The notes under the pieces were generated by a model. It did not search any database, had not been told where the DNA came from, and saw nothing but the letters and a program-made list of their open reading frames with translations. A stretch of 64,000 nt of DNA from contig CAKUMB010000002.1 in the NCBI GenBank assembly GCA_934667475.1, positions 62,001-126,000 on the forward strand, given 5' to 3'. This DNA is from an uncultured Muribaculaceae bacterium (GTDB lineage: Bacteria; Bacteroidota; Bacteroidia; Bacteroidales; Muribaculaceae). The first letter of the stretch is position 1, and each line of letters begins with the position of its first letter. Below, piece after piece: positions 5,435-14,518 of the stretch. Position numbers and translations under genes: made by a program.

Positions 5435-7870
5435 ATGGCATACCCTTTTGCGAAACCACACACATTGAAATTAGTGAAAGAAACAACCGACTATTTAAGC
5501 CAACTGAATGAGCCACAGCGCGAAGCCGTGCTCTACTGCGACGGTCCATCGCTTGTGATAGCAGGCGCAGGGTCGGGCAAAACGCGTGTGCTCACCTACA
5601 AAATAGTTCATCTGCTCAACTTGGGCATACCGCCCTACCGCATAATGGCGTTGACGTTTACCAACAAGGCTGCGCGCGAAATGCAGGAGCGCATCGAAAC
5701 GCTGGTGGGCCATGCCGCAGCATCGCAGCTGTGGATGGGCACATTCCATTCCATATTTGGCCGCATTCTACGCATCAACGCCGAGAAAATAGGATTCACC
5801 CACGACTACACAATCTACGACACCAGCGACTCAAAGTCGCTGATAAAGCGCATTGTGAAGGATATGGGCCTTGACGAAAAGGTGTATAAGCCCGCCGTAC
5901 TGCAGTCGCGCATCTCGTTTATGAAAAACGCGCTGTTCTCACCCGCCGACTACGCGAGCCAAAGCGACTTCCGCAAAGAGGACGAGCAGGCACAGCGCCC
6001 GCTCTCCTATGAAATATACCAGCGCTATTGGGACCGATGCCGCACAGCCGGAGCAATGGACTTCGACGACCTGCTGTTTTACACCAACATTCTGCTGCGC
6101 GACCACGATGACGTGAGGCAGAAATACCAGAAGTTTTTCCAATATATTCTGGTTGACGAGTATCAGGACACCAACTTTGCGCAGCACCTCATAGTGAAGC
6201 AACTGGCCGACCTGCACCACAGGCTGTGTGTTGTGGGCGACGATGCGCAAAGCATCTACTCGTTTCGCGGAGCCAACATCTCAAACATTTTGGGGCTGAG
6301 CAAGGCCATGCCCGACCTGAAGACGTTTAAGCTTGAGCAAAACTACCGATCGACACAAAATATAATATCGGCTGCCAACTCGCTTATTGCCAAAAACAAG
6401 AAGCAGATAGAGAAGCACATATTCTCGAAAAACGCCGTAGGCACCAAAATCACTGTGCTGCAGTGCGTGTCGAACATCGAGGAAAGCTATGTGGTGGCCA
6501 ACCAGATAATGAGCCTGAAGTCCCGCGGGGGATATTCGTACAACGACTTTGCAGTGCTCTACCGCACCAATGCGCAGTCGCGCCAGTTTGAGTCGGCCTT
6601 CAGCAACGGCGGCAAGCGCGACACGCATGGCAACCGCCAGCGCAGCATACCCTACCGCATATATGGCGGCCAGTCGTTTTACCAACGCAAGGAGGTGAAA
6701 GACGCCATTGCCTACTTCCGCCTGGTGGTGAACCATGACGACGACGAGGCCCTAAGCCGAATCATCAACTACCCTGCACGCGGCATTGGTGACACCACTA
6801 TGAAAAAGGTGCTGGCATGTGCCATGCACGACGAAGTGAGCCTGTGGAGCGTGATTTGCAACCCTCAGGCACACGGACTGAATGTGAACAAGTCGACGGT
6901 GAACAAACTCGGCGGGTTTGCACATTTGATTGGTTCGCTGACGGATTTCATGAACAATCCGGAGCACTCAGCCATCGACACAGCCAACCGCATAATAGCC
7001 GATGCACGGCTCTTGGAGGTGCTGATGGGCGACAAAACGCAAGAAAACCTCGCCCGCCAGGAAAATCTGGACGAACTGCTGAATGCCGTGGGCCAGTTTA
7101 CCGAAGAAACCAATGAAGAGGGCGATGAGCACGGGCGGCTGGTTGATTTTCTGAGCATTGCGTCGCTCGCCACCGACCAGGACGAGGACGACGACAACGA
7201 CGACCGCGTGACGCTGATGACAGTGCACGCTGCCAAGGGTCTGGAGTTCAAAAACGTGATAATAGTGGGTGCAGAAGAAGACCTGTTTCCATCCAGCCGG
7301 AGCTGCGACTCTATCGACGGCATCGAAGAAGAGCGCCGCCTGATGTATGTGGCCATCACCCGAGCGCAGGAAAACTGCATAATCACTTATGCCAACTCGC
7401 GCTTTATGAACGGGCAGTCAAAAAGCTGCACCATAAGCCGATTTCTCACCGACATCGACCCACAGTATCTCAACGAGCCGGTGGAAAGCACCGAATTCAA
7501 GTGGGACGACGGCATCAGCCGCAAGTGGGACCGCGACAGCCGATATTCGCACCGCGAGAGCCGAAGCCTTGACTTCGGCGCCGAGCGCAACGCTTTCGAT
7601 GGCAGAGCAGGCACAACTACGCAGGCTCCACGCCAGGGCATGAAGCCGCTTTCGCAAGCCAGGCCCAAGCCGTCGGATCCGGGCTCGGCATTCACTCTGC
7701 ACAGTGTGGATGAGGTGGACACCGGCATGCGCATCAGGCACAACCGCTTTGGCGAAGGCATCATTATGCACATCGACACCTCCGGAGCTGACCCCAAAAT
7801 GACGGTGAACTTCAGCAATGCCGACCAGCGCACACTGCTGCTGAAGTTTGCCAAGTTTGAAATATTATAG
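5435..7870 (+). CDS. uvrD: UvrD/PcrA-type superfamily 1 DNA helicase
   Basis: ATP-dependent 3'-5' DNA helicase for repair and replication-fork processing. It is 811 residues from the ATG at 5435, chosen because the promoter lies at 5388-5419; a TTG at 5468 (LKLVKETTDYLSQLN) is an alternative nearer the family start. Motifs in order: Q-motif LNEPQREAV, Walker A VIAGAGSGKTRVL, motif Ia ALTFTNKAAREM, Walker B ILVDEYQDTN, motif III GDDAQSIYSFRGA, motif IV EQNYRSTQNI, motif V TVHAAKGLEFKNVI, motif VI RRLMYVAITRAQ. The C-terminal VRH-like segment (MRIRHNRFGEGI) is the PcrA/UvrD tail. nspC follows 9 nt after the stop. Confidence 0.93.
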   Translation: MAYPFAKPHTLKLVKETTDYLSQLNEPQREAVLYCDGPSLVIAGAGSGKTRVLTYKIVHLLNLGIPPYRIMALTFTNKAAREMQERIETLVGHAAASQLWMGTFHSIFGRILRINAEKIGFTHDYTIYDTSDSKSLIKRIVKDMGLDEKVYKPAVLQSRISFMKNALFSPADYASQSDFRKEDEQAQRPLSYEIYQRYWDRCRTAGAMDFDDLLFYTNILLRDHDDVRQKYQKFFQYILVDEYQDTNFAQHLIVKQLADLHHRLCVVGDDAQSIYSFRGANISNILGLSKAMPDLKTFKLEQNYRSTQNIISAANSLIAKNKKQIEKHIFSKNAVGTKITVLQCVSNIEESYVVANQIMSLKSRGGYSYNDFAVLYRTNAQSRQFESAFSNGGKRDTHGNRQRSIPYRIYGGQSFYQRKEVKDAIAYFRLVVNHDDDEALSRIINYPARGIGDTTMKKVLACAMHDEVSLWSVICNPQAHGLNVNKSTVNKLGGFAHLIGSLTDFMNNPEHSAIDTANRIIADARLLEVLMGDKTQENLARQENLDELLNAVGQFTEETNEEGDEHGRLVDFLSIASLATDQDEDDDNDDRVTLMTVHAAKGLEFKNVIIVGAEEDLFPSSRSCDSIDGIEEERRLMYVAITRAQENCIITYANSRFMNGQSKSCTISRFLTDIDPQYLNEPVESTEFKWDDGISRKWDRDSRYSHRESRSLDFGAERNAFDGRAGTTTQAPRQGMKPLSQARPKPSDPGSAFTLHSVDEVDTGMRIRHNRFGEGIIMHIDTSGADPKMTVNFSNADQRTLLLKFAKFEIL

Positions 7871-7879
7871 ACACATAAA

Positions 7880-9028
7880 ATGAACGAAACACTGCAAACA
7901 CCATACTACATTGTGTATGAGGACAAGCTGCGGCGCAACCTCGACTTGATTACGCGTGTGATGCGCGAAAGCGGCGCGAAAATAATAATGGCTTTCAAGG
8001 CCAACGCGCTGTGGCGCACATTCCCCATATTCCGGGAATACGGCATACAGTCAACCGCCAGTTCGCTCAACGAGATGCAACTGGCCATCGAAGAGCTGCA
8101 CCACAAGGCTCACAGCTATTGCCCGGTGTACACCGATGCCACCATAGGCCGCTTTATAGAAGGCAGCTCACACATCACCTTCAACTCGGTGGAGCAGGCC
8201 GAGCGCTTTATGCCGCAAGTGAGGCGGTACAACGAGGCACACACAAGCGAGCATGTGAGCTGCGGCCTGCGCATCAACCCCATGTGTTCGGTGGTCGACA
8301 CCGACATATACAACCCCTGCGCACCCGGGTCGCGGTTTGGCGTAACGGCCAACAGGCTGACCTCGCTGCCCGACGGCATCGAAGGCTTCCACTTTCATGC
8401 GCTGTGCGAGTCCACCTCCCACGACCTTGAAAAGGTGCTGAACTCGGTGGTCATACAGTTTGGCAAATTCCTGCCACAGCTTAAATGGATAAACATGGGC
8501 GGCGGCCACCTGATGACGCGCCAGGGCTACGACACCGGGCACCTCATCAGCCTAATTAAGCGCTTCCGCAAGGAGTATCCCAACCTTGAAGTAATACTCG
8601 AGCCCGGCAGTGCATTTTGCTGGCGCACAGGCGACTTGATTTCGACAGTGGTGGATGTGGTGGAAAACAGCGGCATAAAGACGGCCATAATCGATGCCTC
8701 ATTTGCCTGCCACATGCCCGACTGCCTGGAGATGCCCTACAAGCCCACCATCACCGAGGCGCTGCCTGAGGAGGACAAGAGCAAACCCACCTACCGCATC
8801 GGCGGCAACTCGTGTCTGAGCGGCGACTTCATAGGCGACTGGTCGTTTGACCGCGAACTGCGCGTGGGCGACCGGCTCACATTTGAGGACATGAACCACT
8901 ACACCACGGTCAAGACCCACATGTTCAACGGCATTCAGCACCCGTCGCTGCTGCTGCAGCACTCCGACGGCACTGTGGAGCTGCTGCGCAAATTCACATA
9001 CGACGACTATAAAAACAGAATGGACTAA
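7880..9028 (+). CDS. nspC: carboxynorspermidine decarboxylase NspC
   Basis: PLP enzyme of the alanine-racemase fold (fold III) that decarboxylates carboxynorspermidine or carboxyspermidine to (nor)spermidine, the polyamine route usual in Bacteroidetes. It is 382 residues long. The PLP lysine is Lys40 in IIMAFKANAL, the His-rich strand is EGFHFHALCES, the PLP-phosphate Gly loop is INMGGGH, the family segment VILEPGSAF is present, and the likely catalytic Cys312 lies in GGNSCLSGD. The whole length matches the family. It sits 9 nt after uvrD and 15 nt before the flavodiiron gene, so co-transcription is likely although the functions are unrelated. The carboxyspermidine dehydrogenase partner is not in this window. 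Confidence 0.92.
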   Translation: MNETLQTPYYIVYEDKLRRNLDLITRVMRESGAKIIMAFKANALWRTFPIFREYGIQSTASSLNEMQLAIEELHHKAHSYCPVYTDATIGRFIEGSSHITFNSVEQAERFMPQVRRYNEAHTSEHVSCGLRINPMCSVVDTDIYNPCAPGSRFGVTANRLTSLPDGIEGFHFHALCESTSHDLEKVLNSVVIQFGKFLPQLKWINMGGGHLMTRQGYDTGHLISLIKRFRKEYPNLEVILEPGSAFCWRTGDLISTVVDVVENSGIKTAIIDASFACHMPDCLEMPYKPTITEALPEEDKSKPTYRIGGNSCLSGDFIGDWSFDRELRVGDRLTFEDMNHYTTVKTHMFNGIQHPSLLLQHSDGTVELLRKFTYDDYKNRMD

Positions 9029-9043
9029 AACAAGAAAGCAATC

Positions 9044-10234
9044 ATGGATATTTACAAAATCAGCGACAAAGTGAGCTATGTGGGTGTCGACGACCACACA
9101 ACCACACTGTTTGAAGGCCTGTGGACACTGCCCAAGGGCGCATCATACAACTCGTATATTGTGGACGGTGTCGACAAGGTGGCCCTTATCGACACCGTAG
9201 ACGCCGGCAGCTTCGACGCTTTCCTGGCCAACATAAAGGCCCGCATTGGCAACCGCGCCATCGACTACCTTGTGGTGAACCACATGGAGCCCGACCACTC
9301 AGGCTCGATAAACTTCATCAAAGCCTACTACCCCAATATTGAGATTGTGGGCAACGCCAAAACAGCGCAGATGCTGAAGGGCTTTTACGGTATTGACAGC
9401 GGCGTGAAGGTGGTGGCCGACGGCGACACCCTGCCGCTGGGCCGCACGTCGCTCAGCTTTCACCTCACCCCTATGCTGCACTGGCCCGAGACCATGATGA
9501 CTTTTGAGGGCGATGACGGCATCCTGTTTTCTGGCGATGCCTTCGGCTGCTTTGGCGCGCTAAACGGTGCACTGCTCGACACACAACTTAACCCCGACGA
9601 CTACAGCGACGAAATGACACGCTACTACGCCTGCATAGTGGCAAAATATGGCATTCCGGTGAAGAATGCCGCCAAAAAACTGTCGGGCCTCAGCATTAAA
9701 GCCATTTGCCCGACACACGGCCCCGTGTGGACCAAGCATGCCGGTCAGACCATGGAACGCTACATGCAGCTGGCCAACTGGGACACAAAACCCGGCGTGG
9801 TGATAGCCTACGGCTCGATGCACGGCAACACGCAGCAAATGGCGCAAGCCATGGCTCACGAGCTGGCGAAAGAGGGCGTTGGCCCTGTGGTGATGCACAA
9901 CCTTTGCACAGCCGACAAATCGGTGGTGCTGCGCGACATATGCACCTACGACACCCTGATATTGGGAAGCCCAACCTACAATGCCGCGATATTCCCACCG
10001 GTGGCGGCCCTCATCGAGGCGCTTAAAAACCGCGCCATGCAGCGGCACACCATTGGATGCTTTGGCTGCTACACCTGGTCGCCGGGCGTGAGCAAGAAAA
10101 TGGCCGCAGCCTTCGAAGGGACCAAAAATGAGGTGCTTGAACCGTTTGATTTCCAATATGCTCCCCACTCTGCCGCAGCCCAGGAAGCGTGCCAAAAGAT
10201 GTGCGCCGAAATCAAGCAGGCCATGCAGCAATAA
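9044..10234 (+). CDS. fprA: A-type flavodiiron protein (FprA family)
   Basis: Cytoplasmic O2- or NO-reducing enzyme that protects anaerobes from oxygen or nitrosative stress. It is 396 residues long. The N-terminal metallo-beta-lactamase domain (about 1-245) has the di-iron motif HMEPDHSG (His80, Glu82, Asp84, His85), MLHWPETM, SGDAFGCFG and CPTHGPVW. The flavodoxin domain (about 250-396) begins IAYGSMHGNTQQMA, the FMN phosphate loop, and contains LGSPTYNA and GCYTWSPG. There is no rubredoxin or flavin-reductase extension, so it is the minimal class A form. Its electron donor is not encoded beside it. Confidence 0.93.
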   Translation: MDIYKISDKVSYVGVDDHTTTLFEGLWTLPKGASYNSYIVDGVDKVALIDTVDAGSFDAFLANIKARIGNRAIDYLVVNHMEPDHSGSINFIKAYYPNIEIVGNAKTAQMLKGFYGIDSGVKVVADGDTLPLGRTSLSFHLTPMLHWPETMMTFEGDDGILFSGDAFGCFGALNGALLDTQLNPDDYSDEMTRYYACIVAKYGIPVKNAAKKLSGLSIKAICPTHGPVWTKHAGQTMERYMQLANWDTKPGVVIAYGSMHGNTQQMAQAMAHELAKEGVGPVVMHNLCTADKSVVLRDICTYDTLILGSPTYNAAIFPPVAALIEALKNRAMQRHTIGCFGCYTWSPGVSKKMAAAFEGTKNEVLEPFDFQYAPHSAAAQEACQKMCAEIKQAMQQ

Positions 10235-10273
10235 TTTTTTAGTATAAGCATTCTTAAGCAAATTACACACAGC

Positions 10274-11317
10274 ATGCCACCAAAAAAGACCGGCGTTAGC
10301 TACATTTCGCTGCGCAACGAAATTATGCAGCGCAAGTTCCGCCACATATATGTGCTTGAGGGCGAAGAACCCTACTACATCGACAGCCTCACCGACCTGA
10401 TTGTGGCCAACGCTCTGAGTGACGACGAGCGAGACTTCAACCTGACCGTTGCCTATGGAGCCGATGCCAACATCAACGACCTGATAGGCGCCTGCCGCCG
10501 CTATCCCGTGATGGCGCAGCGGCAAGTGGTGGTGCTGAAAGATGCCCAAAACGCCGGCAAAAGCAGCGCAACTGGCAACCTCGACTCATTTAAGTTCTAC
10601 GCCCAGCGCCCGCTCGACACCACCATACTGGTGATTTGCTACAAGGGCGGCGCATTAAAGGCCAAGGGATTTCTCGACGAGCTGAAAAGCAGCAAGGCCG
10701 GAGTGGTGTTTGAATCGAGCAAGGTGCGCGACTACGAACTGCCCGGCGTGATTGCAAGCCACGTGAAGAATTTGGGCCTTAGCATCGACAACAAGTCGGC
10801 CACCATGCTGGCCACCAGCATCGGCACCGACCTGTCGCGCCTGTTTGGCGAAATAGCCAAGCTGCAAATGCTCACAGGGCCCGACAAGCGCATCACGCCC
10901 GAATTAGTGGAGAAAAACATCGGCATCAGCAAAGACTACAACAACTTTGAACTTGAAGACGCACTGATTGCGCGCAACGGAGCCAAAGCCTACCGCATAA
11001 TTGACTATTATGAGAAGAACCCCAAGCACAACCCTGTGGCAATCACCGTGTCGCAACTGTTTTCATTCTTCTCCAGTGTGCTGCTGCTGCGCACAAGCAA
11101 AGACCGCTCCGACGAAGGGCTGATGAAGCAGTGCAACTGCAAGTCGGCGTTCAGACTCAAAAAGTTTAAGGAGGCCGCCCAGCGCTACAGCACACTGTCG
11201 TGTGTGAACATAATCAGCTATCTGCGCGAGTGCGACACCAAGAGCAAGGGCCACGGGTCGCGGCAAGACAGCTATGCCCTGCTCAAGGAGTTGATATTCA
11301 AAATTCTGCACGCATAG
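10274..11317 (+). CDS. holA: DNA polymerase III delta subunit
   Basis: Clamp-loader delta subunit, which opens the beta sliding clamp during replication. It is 347 residues long. The N-terminal segment (YVLEGEEPYYIDSLTDLIV) and the block PVMAQRQVVVLKDAQNAGK match HolA. The middle SIGTDLSRLFGEIAKLQ and the region YNNFELEDALIARNGAKAYRIIDYYE are the delta AAA lid and collar features. There is no Walker A, as expected for delta. It is the last gene of the uvrD group (39 nt gap) and is followed by a shared hairpin with the convergent degP. Confidence 0.9.
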   Translation: MPPKKTGVSYISLRNEIMQRKFRHIYVLEGEEPYYIDSLTDLIVANALSDDERDFNLTVAYGADANINDLIGACRRYPVMAQRQVVVLKDAQNAGKSSATGNLDSFKFYAQRPLDTTILVICYKGGALKAKGFLDELKSSKAGVVFESSKVRDYELPGVIASHVKNLGLSIDNKSATMLATSIGTDLSRLFGEIAKLQMLTGPDKRITPELVEKNIGISKDYNNFELEDALIARNGAKAYRIIDYYEKNPKHNPVAITVSQLFSFFSSVLLLRTSKDRSDEGLMKQCNCKSAFRLKKFKEAAQRYSTLSCVNIISYLRECDTKSKGHGSRQDSYALLKELIFKILHA

Positions 11318-11330
11318 CAGGTTAAGGCAT

Positions 11331-11379
11331 AAAAAATGGCAATCCCGGTGCCTCTCGTTGTGAGAAGTGCCGGGATTGC
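11331..11379 (-). terminator. terminator of degP, convergent with holA
   Basis: Arms GCAATCCCGG (11339-11348) and CCGGGATTGC (11370-11379) form a 10-bp perfect stem. On the minus strand it is followed by six T (11336-11331), so it ends degP transcripts. On the plus strand the tail is only moderately T-rich, giving a weaker end for holA. Confidence 0.8.
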
Positions 11380-11433
11380 TAATTCTTATCCAAAGTTGCT
11401 GAGCCGCTGTTGCGGCTTCAGTTCAAATGATTG

Positions 11434-12996
11434 TCAGTCGGTGAGATCGACAGCGTAATATACCTTCTTGCCTGTGGGGTACATACCGGTGATGAACATC
11501 ACCTTGTCGCTGTCGTTGTCGCGCATAATTTGGCCATATATGGTCTCCACATCGTCGCGGCTGTTGACGCGCATATTGTTGATGTCGGTAATCACGAATC
11601 CATTCTTGATGCCGGCAGCCTTAAACTTGCCTTCCTTGATGCCGCTCACCTTCACACCGCTGCTGATGCCAAGGTCCTTCTTGTCCTGTGCTGTAAGTTC
11701 CTGGAACGCGCAGCCAAGCGACATCATGTCTACGGCCTTTGTTATCTTGGTGTTGCCCTGATTGTTCTTCAGGGTTACCTCGGCAGTCTTAAGTTTGTTG
11801 TTGCGGTAGTATGAGATTGTGGCCTTGTCGCCAGGACGGAGCTTGCTCATCTGCTCAAGCATCTGGGCACCGTTTTTCACATCATGGCCATTGAGTTTCA
11901 CAATCACATCGCCCTCGGCCAGACCTGCGTCTTTGGCAGCACTGCGGTCTGCCACCTTAGCCACATATATGCCCTCGGTGGTGGCGGTGATGTTCTTCTC
12001 TTTTGCCTTGTCGGCATCGAGCTCGGTGAACGTCACGCCCAGCACAGCGCGCTGCACCGAACCATATTGCTTGATGTCGGTCACAATCTTCTTCACCACC
12101 GACGACGGAATTGCAAACGAATATCCGGCATAGCTGCCCGTTTGTGAATATATCATGGTGTTGATGCCAATGAGCTCGCCATTGGTGTTGACCAGCGCGC
12201 CGCCACTGTTGCCGGGGTTGACGGCGGCATCGTGTTGAATGAACGACTCAATGCCCATGTTGTTGCCCTTGTTAAGGCCGCGTGCCTTTGCGCTCACAAT
12301 GCCGGCGGTCACCGTTGAATTAAGGCCAAACGGGTTGCCAACAGCCAGAACCCACTGACCCACCTTCACATTGTCGGAGTTGCCAAACGCAATGGGTTTC
12401 AGGTCTTTTGCCTCGATTTTCAGCAGGGCAATGTCGGTAGTGGCGTCGGTGCCAATCACCTTGGCGTTGAACTTGCGGTTGTCGTTAAGCGTCACCTCAA
12501 GTTTCTCGGCGCCGTCCACCACGTGGTTGTTGGTCACAATGTAGCCGTCAGCCGATATAATCACGCCCGAGCCAAGGCCCTTGGCCTGCGGCTCGGCATC
12601 CTTCTGCTGCTGTTGCTGCTGTTGCTGCTGGCGGCGGCGCGATGTGCCGTTGCCGTCAAAGCCGGGGCCGAAGAAGAACTCAAACGGGTCGAACCAGTCG
12701 TTGCCTCCCTGGTAATACTGTTGCTGCTTGGGAGTGACAAACGACTTGATGCTCACCACAGAGTTGAGTGAAGTCTCGGCAGCGGCTGTGAGGTCGGGGT
12801 AACTGGCCGACGCCGGACGTGCAGCTGCAGTGTTGACAAGCGCCGACTGGCTGGTGGCCACCGACTCCTGGGCGGGAATATAGGAATCATTGATTACTTT
12901 GCCCTGGCTCATGACCTGCGAGGCAAATAGTGTCGAGGCCGAGCCGATAATCGAGGCTCCAGCCAGCAAAATCGCTAATTTCTTGTTTTGTTTCAT
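11434..12996 (-). CDS. degP: DegP/HtrA (Do family) periplasmic serine protease
   Basis: Periplasmic protease/chaperone that degrades misfolded envelope proteins. It is 520 residues long. A signal peptide spans about 1-26. The trypsin-like domain has the catalytic triad His158 (TNNHVVDG), Asp188 (TTDIALLKI) and Ser264 (NPGNSGGAL). PDZ1 covers about 320-410 and PDZ2 about 425-515. A loop insert at 118-132 contains three Arg then nine Gln, encoded by CAG/CAA repeats, just before the protease core in a position comparable to the LA loop. The C-terminus YYAVDLTD is normal. It is monocistronic, with a strong terminator downstream and two overlapping candidate promoters upstream. Confidence 0.93.
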   Translation of the reverse strand: MKQNKKLAILLAGASIIGSASTLFASQVMSQGKVINDSYIPAQESVATSQSALVNTAAARPASASYPDLTAAAETSLNSVVSIKSFVTPKQQQYYQGGNDWFDPFEFFFGPGFDGNGTSRRRQQQQQQQQQKDAEPQAKGLGSGVIISADGYIVTNNHVVDGAEKLEVTLNDNRKFNAKVIGTDATTDIALLKIEAKDLKPIAFGNSDNVKVGQWVLAVGNPFGLNSTVTAGIVSAKARGLNKGNNMGIESFIQHDAAVNPGNSGGALVNTNGELIGINTMIYSQTGSYAGYSFAIPSSVVKKIVTDIKQYGSVQRAVLGVTFTELDADKAKEKNITATTEGIYVAKVADRSAAKDAGLAEGDVIVKLNGHDVKNGAQMLEQMSKLRPGDKATISYYRNNKLKTAEVTLKNNQGNTKITKAVDMMSLGCAFQELTAQDKKDLGISSGVKVSGIKEGKFKAAGIKNGFVITDINNMRVNSRDDVETIYGQIMRDNDSDKVMFITGMYPTGKKVYYAVDLTD

Positions 12997-13068
12997 AATG
13001 ATGAAATGTTAATTATTTTCTTGTTTAATAATTTCAATCGTTAATTTTAACTTTTGATATTTGCGCTA

Positions 13069-13103
13069 CAAATGTACAATTAATAACTGCAATTCCAATG
13101 CCT
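13069..13103 (-). promoter_or_regulatory. degP promoter region: TAnnTTTG box overlapped by a sigma-54-like element
   Basis: On the minus strand TTGG (13098-13095) and TACATTTG (13076-13069) are spaced as in a primary-sigma promoter. Overlapping the -33 element, AGGCATTGGAATTGCA (13103-13088) has the GG-N10-GC spacing of sigma-54 promoters, though its -24 half differs from consensus at two positions. Its distance to the degP ATG (93 nt) is close to that in clpC (86) and dnaK (80). Confidence 0.45.
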
Positions 13104-13221
13104 AACAGCTACATATTAATCAAATTTAATATCCTAATGCAGCTATTTTGTATTCTTTAAAAATAGTCCTCACAAAGGCAGCTGTTTGATGACGCGCTGG
13201 CCATATTTGTGGCACCGTGGC

Positions 13222-13253
13222 TTTGTGTGCAGGCAAATATTGCAGTATCTTTG
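13222..13253 (+). promoter_or_regulatory. promoter of the CDF transporter gene
   Basis: TTTG (13222-13225), 20 nt, TATCTTTG (13246-13253). Transcription should start near 13260, about 18 nt before the chosen ATG. Confidence 0.65.
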
Positions 13254-13277
13254 CACAAACATATCAATGCTGACAAA

Positions 13278-13913
13278 ATGACAACGAATAAAATAAAGCG
13301 CACAAAGGAAGAACGACACACCGCATTTGTAGTGGCATTCTCGGCAGTGGTGATGCTGCTTGAAATTGCGGTGGGACTGCTGTCGGGATCAATGGCCTTG
13401 CTGGCCAACGGCATTCACATGGGCGGCCACGTAATGGCTTTTGGCCTGACACTCGGCGCCTACGTGCTTGTACGCCACCTGCACAAGGCTGGCAATGAAC
13501 GCTACAGCGGCGACCGCATTCTGGCGCTGGCCGCATTTGCCAGTGGCGTGCTGCTGCTGGTGTTTGCCGTGCTGATCACAGTGGAGGCTGCCGAACGCAT
13601 AGCCGACGGCGGCGAGCCCATAAGGTTTGCCGAGGCGATGGCTATAACTGTGGTGGGCATGGTTGTGAACCTCATTTGCGCCTACGCCCTGCACTTTAGG
13701 CACGGCGAAGGCGACTATAACAGCCATTCGGCTTTTCTGCACGTGGTGGCCGATGCCATGACGGGCGTGGGCACCATTGTGGGGCTGGTGTGCGTGAAGC
13801 TGTGGGGCATCACATGGATCGACTCGGCTGTGGCCATAGTGTGCTCTGTCGTTATTATAAAGTGGGCAACAAGGCTGCTTTTAGACACCGGGCGCAAGCT
13901 GATAGCCGCATAA
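13278..13913 (+). CDS. cation diffusion facilitator (CDF) family metal efflux protein, membrane domain only
   Basis: A 211-residue inner-membrane cation/proton antiporter of the CDF family, probably exporting Zn, Co or similar divalent ions. The ATG at 13278 (MTTNKIKRTKEER) lies just after the promoter; an ATG at 13267 runs into a stop after four codons. Five to six hydrophobic helices are visible. Motifs are SMALLANGIHMGGHVMAFG in helix 2 and HSAFLHVVADAMTGVGTIVG in helix 5, which resemble the DmeF subgroup. Helix 2 has Asn (ANGIHMGGH) where many CDF proteins have Asp, but keeps His residues as in DmeF. The C-terminal cytoplasmic domain is absent. The metal specificity is not readable from sequence. 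Confidence 0.82.
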   Translation: MTTNKIKRTKEERHTAFVVAFSAVVMLLEIAVGLLSGSMALLANGIHMGGHVMAFGLTLGAYVLVRHLHKAGNERYSGDRILALAAFASGVLLLVFAVLITVEAAERIADGGEPIRFAEAMAITVVGMVVNLICAYALHFRHGEGDYNSHSAFLHVVADAMTGVGTIVGLVCVKLWGITWIDSAVAIVCSVVIIKWATRLLLDTGRKLIAA

Positions 13914-13937
13914 ACGAATTATTGCGGCGGCCAGAAG

Positions 13938-13968
13938 TTGCCTGAAAAGACAATAATCACTAACTTTG
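13938..13968 (+). promoter_or_regulatory. promoter of rnpB
   Basis: TTG (13938-13940), 20 nt, TAACTTTG (13961-13968). The first paired base of the RNA is at 13974, consistent with a start a few bases after the -7 box. Confidence 0.75.
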
Positions 13969-13973
13969 CAACA

Positions 13974-14358
13974 CGAGACAGCGCGGCGGCTTGTCGCTCG
14001 TCACTCGCTTCGGCGGTATCGAGAGGAAAGTCCGGGCAACGCAGAGTATCACATTTCTTAACGGGAAGCTATTGGCGACAGTAGGGTTAAGGTGACAGAA
14101 AACAACCGCCGGCCACGGCCGGTAAGGGTGAAAAGGCGAGGTAAGAGCTCACCGGGCACTGTGGCGACACGGTGCGTCGCACCACCTGTGAGTTGCAAGG
14201 TCAAGTATATCGGCATTCAAGGGTTACTCGTCCATTGCCGAGGGGTGGACTGCTATATCGCACTGGCAACAGGGCGGACAGATAAATGACAAGCGGCGGC
14301 CACGCCAGCGCATGCGGGCTGGCCGACACATAACCCGGCTTACAACTGCACTGTCTCG
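13974..14358 (+). ncRNA. rnpB: RNase P RNA (class A)
   Basis: Catalytic RNA that removes 5' leaders from pre-tRNA. Ends were set by the P1 helix: CGAGACAG (13974-13981) pairs with CTGTCTCG (14351-14358). The universal 5' conserved region reads GAGAGGAAAGTCCGGGCA from about 14021. The block AGGGTAAGGTGACAG-like sequence near 14083, GGTGAAAAGGCGAGGTAAGAG near 14127 and the 3' conserved CCGGCTTACA near 14335 follow in the right order. The length is about 385 nt. A T-run directly after P1 (14359-14364) probably ends transcription. Antisense or sense ORFs inside it are not genes. Confidence 0.95.
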
Positions 14359-14394
14359 TTTTTTATGTGCAGAACTGCAACTACAGCATACACC

Positions 14395-14445
14395 GCGCGC
14401 AGCGCACCGCCCACCACACGGCGGTGCGCTGCGCGCATTTTTATC
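14395..14445 (+). terminator. second, very stable terminator after rnpB
   Basis: A 16-bp perfect stem (14395-14410 with 14421-14436), a 10-nt loop and the tail ATTTTTAT. It stands between rnpB and the LysE-type gene and isolates the latter. Confidence 0.85.
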
Positions 14446-14488
14446 CGCTAAAATGGGGCTGCAAGCCGTAAATGCAAATATTTTTTAT

Positions 14489-14496
14489 TACCTTTG
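14489..14496 (+). promoter_or_regulatory. -7 box of the LysE-type exporter gene
   Basis: TACCTTTG, 22 nt before the ATG at 14519. No clear TTG element is seen 20 nt upstream, where an AT-rich stretch lies instead. Confidence 0.5.
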
Positions 14497-14518
14497 CATC
14501 TTGCAATCAATAGAGTGA

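Noticed and set aside
14092..14518. Short open frames inside and after rnpB
   Set aside because: They overlap the RNase P RNA and its terminators and show no protein features.
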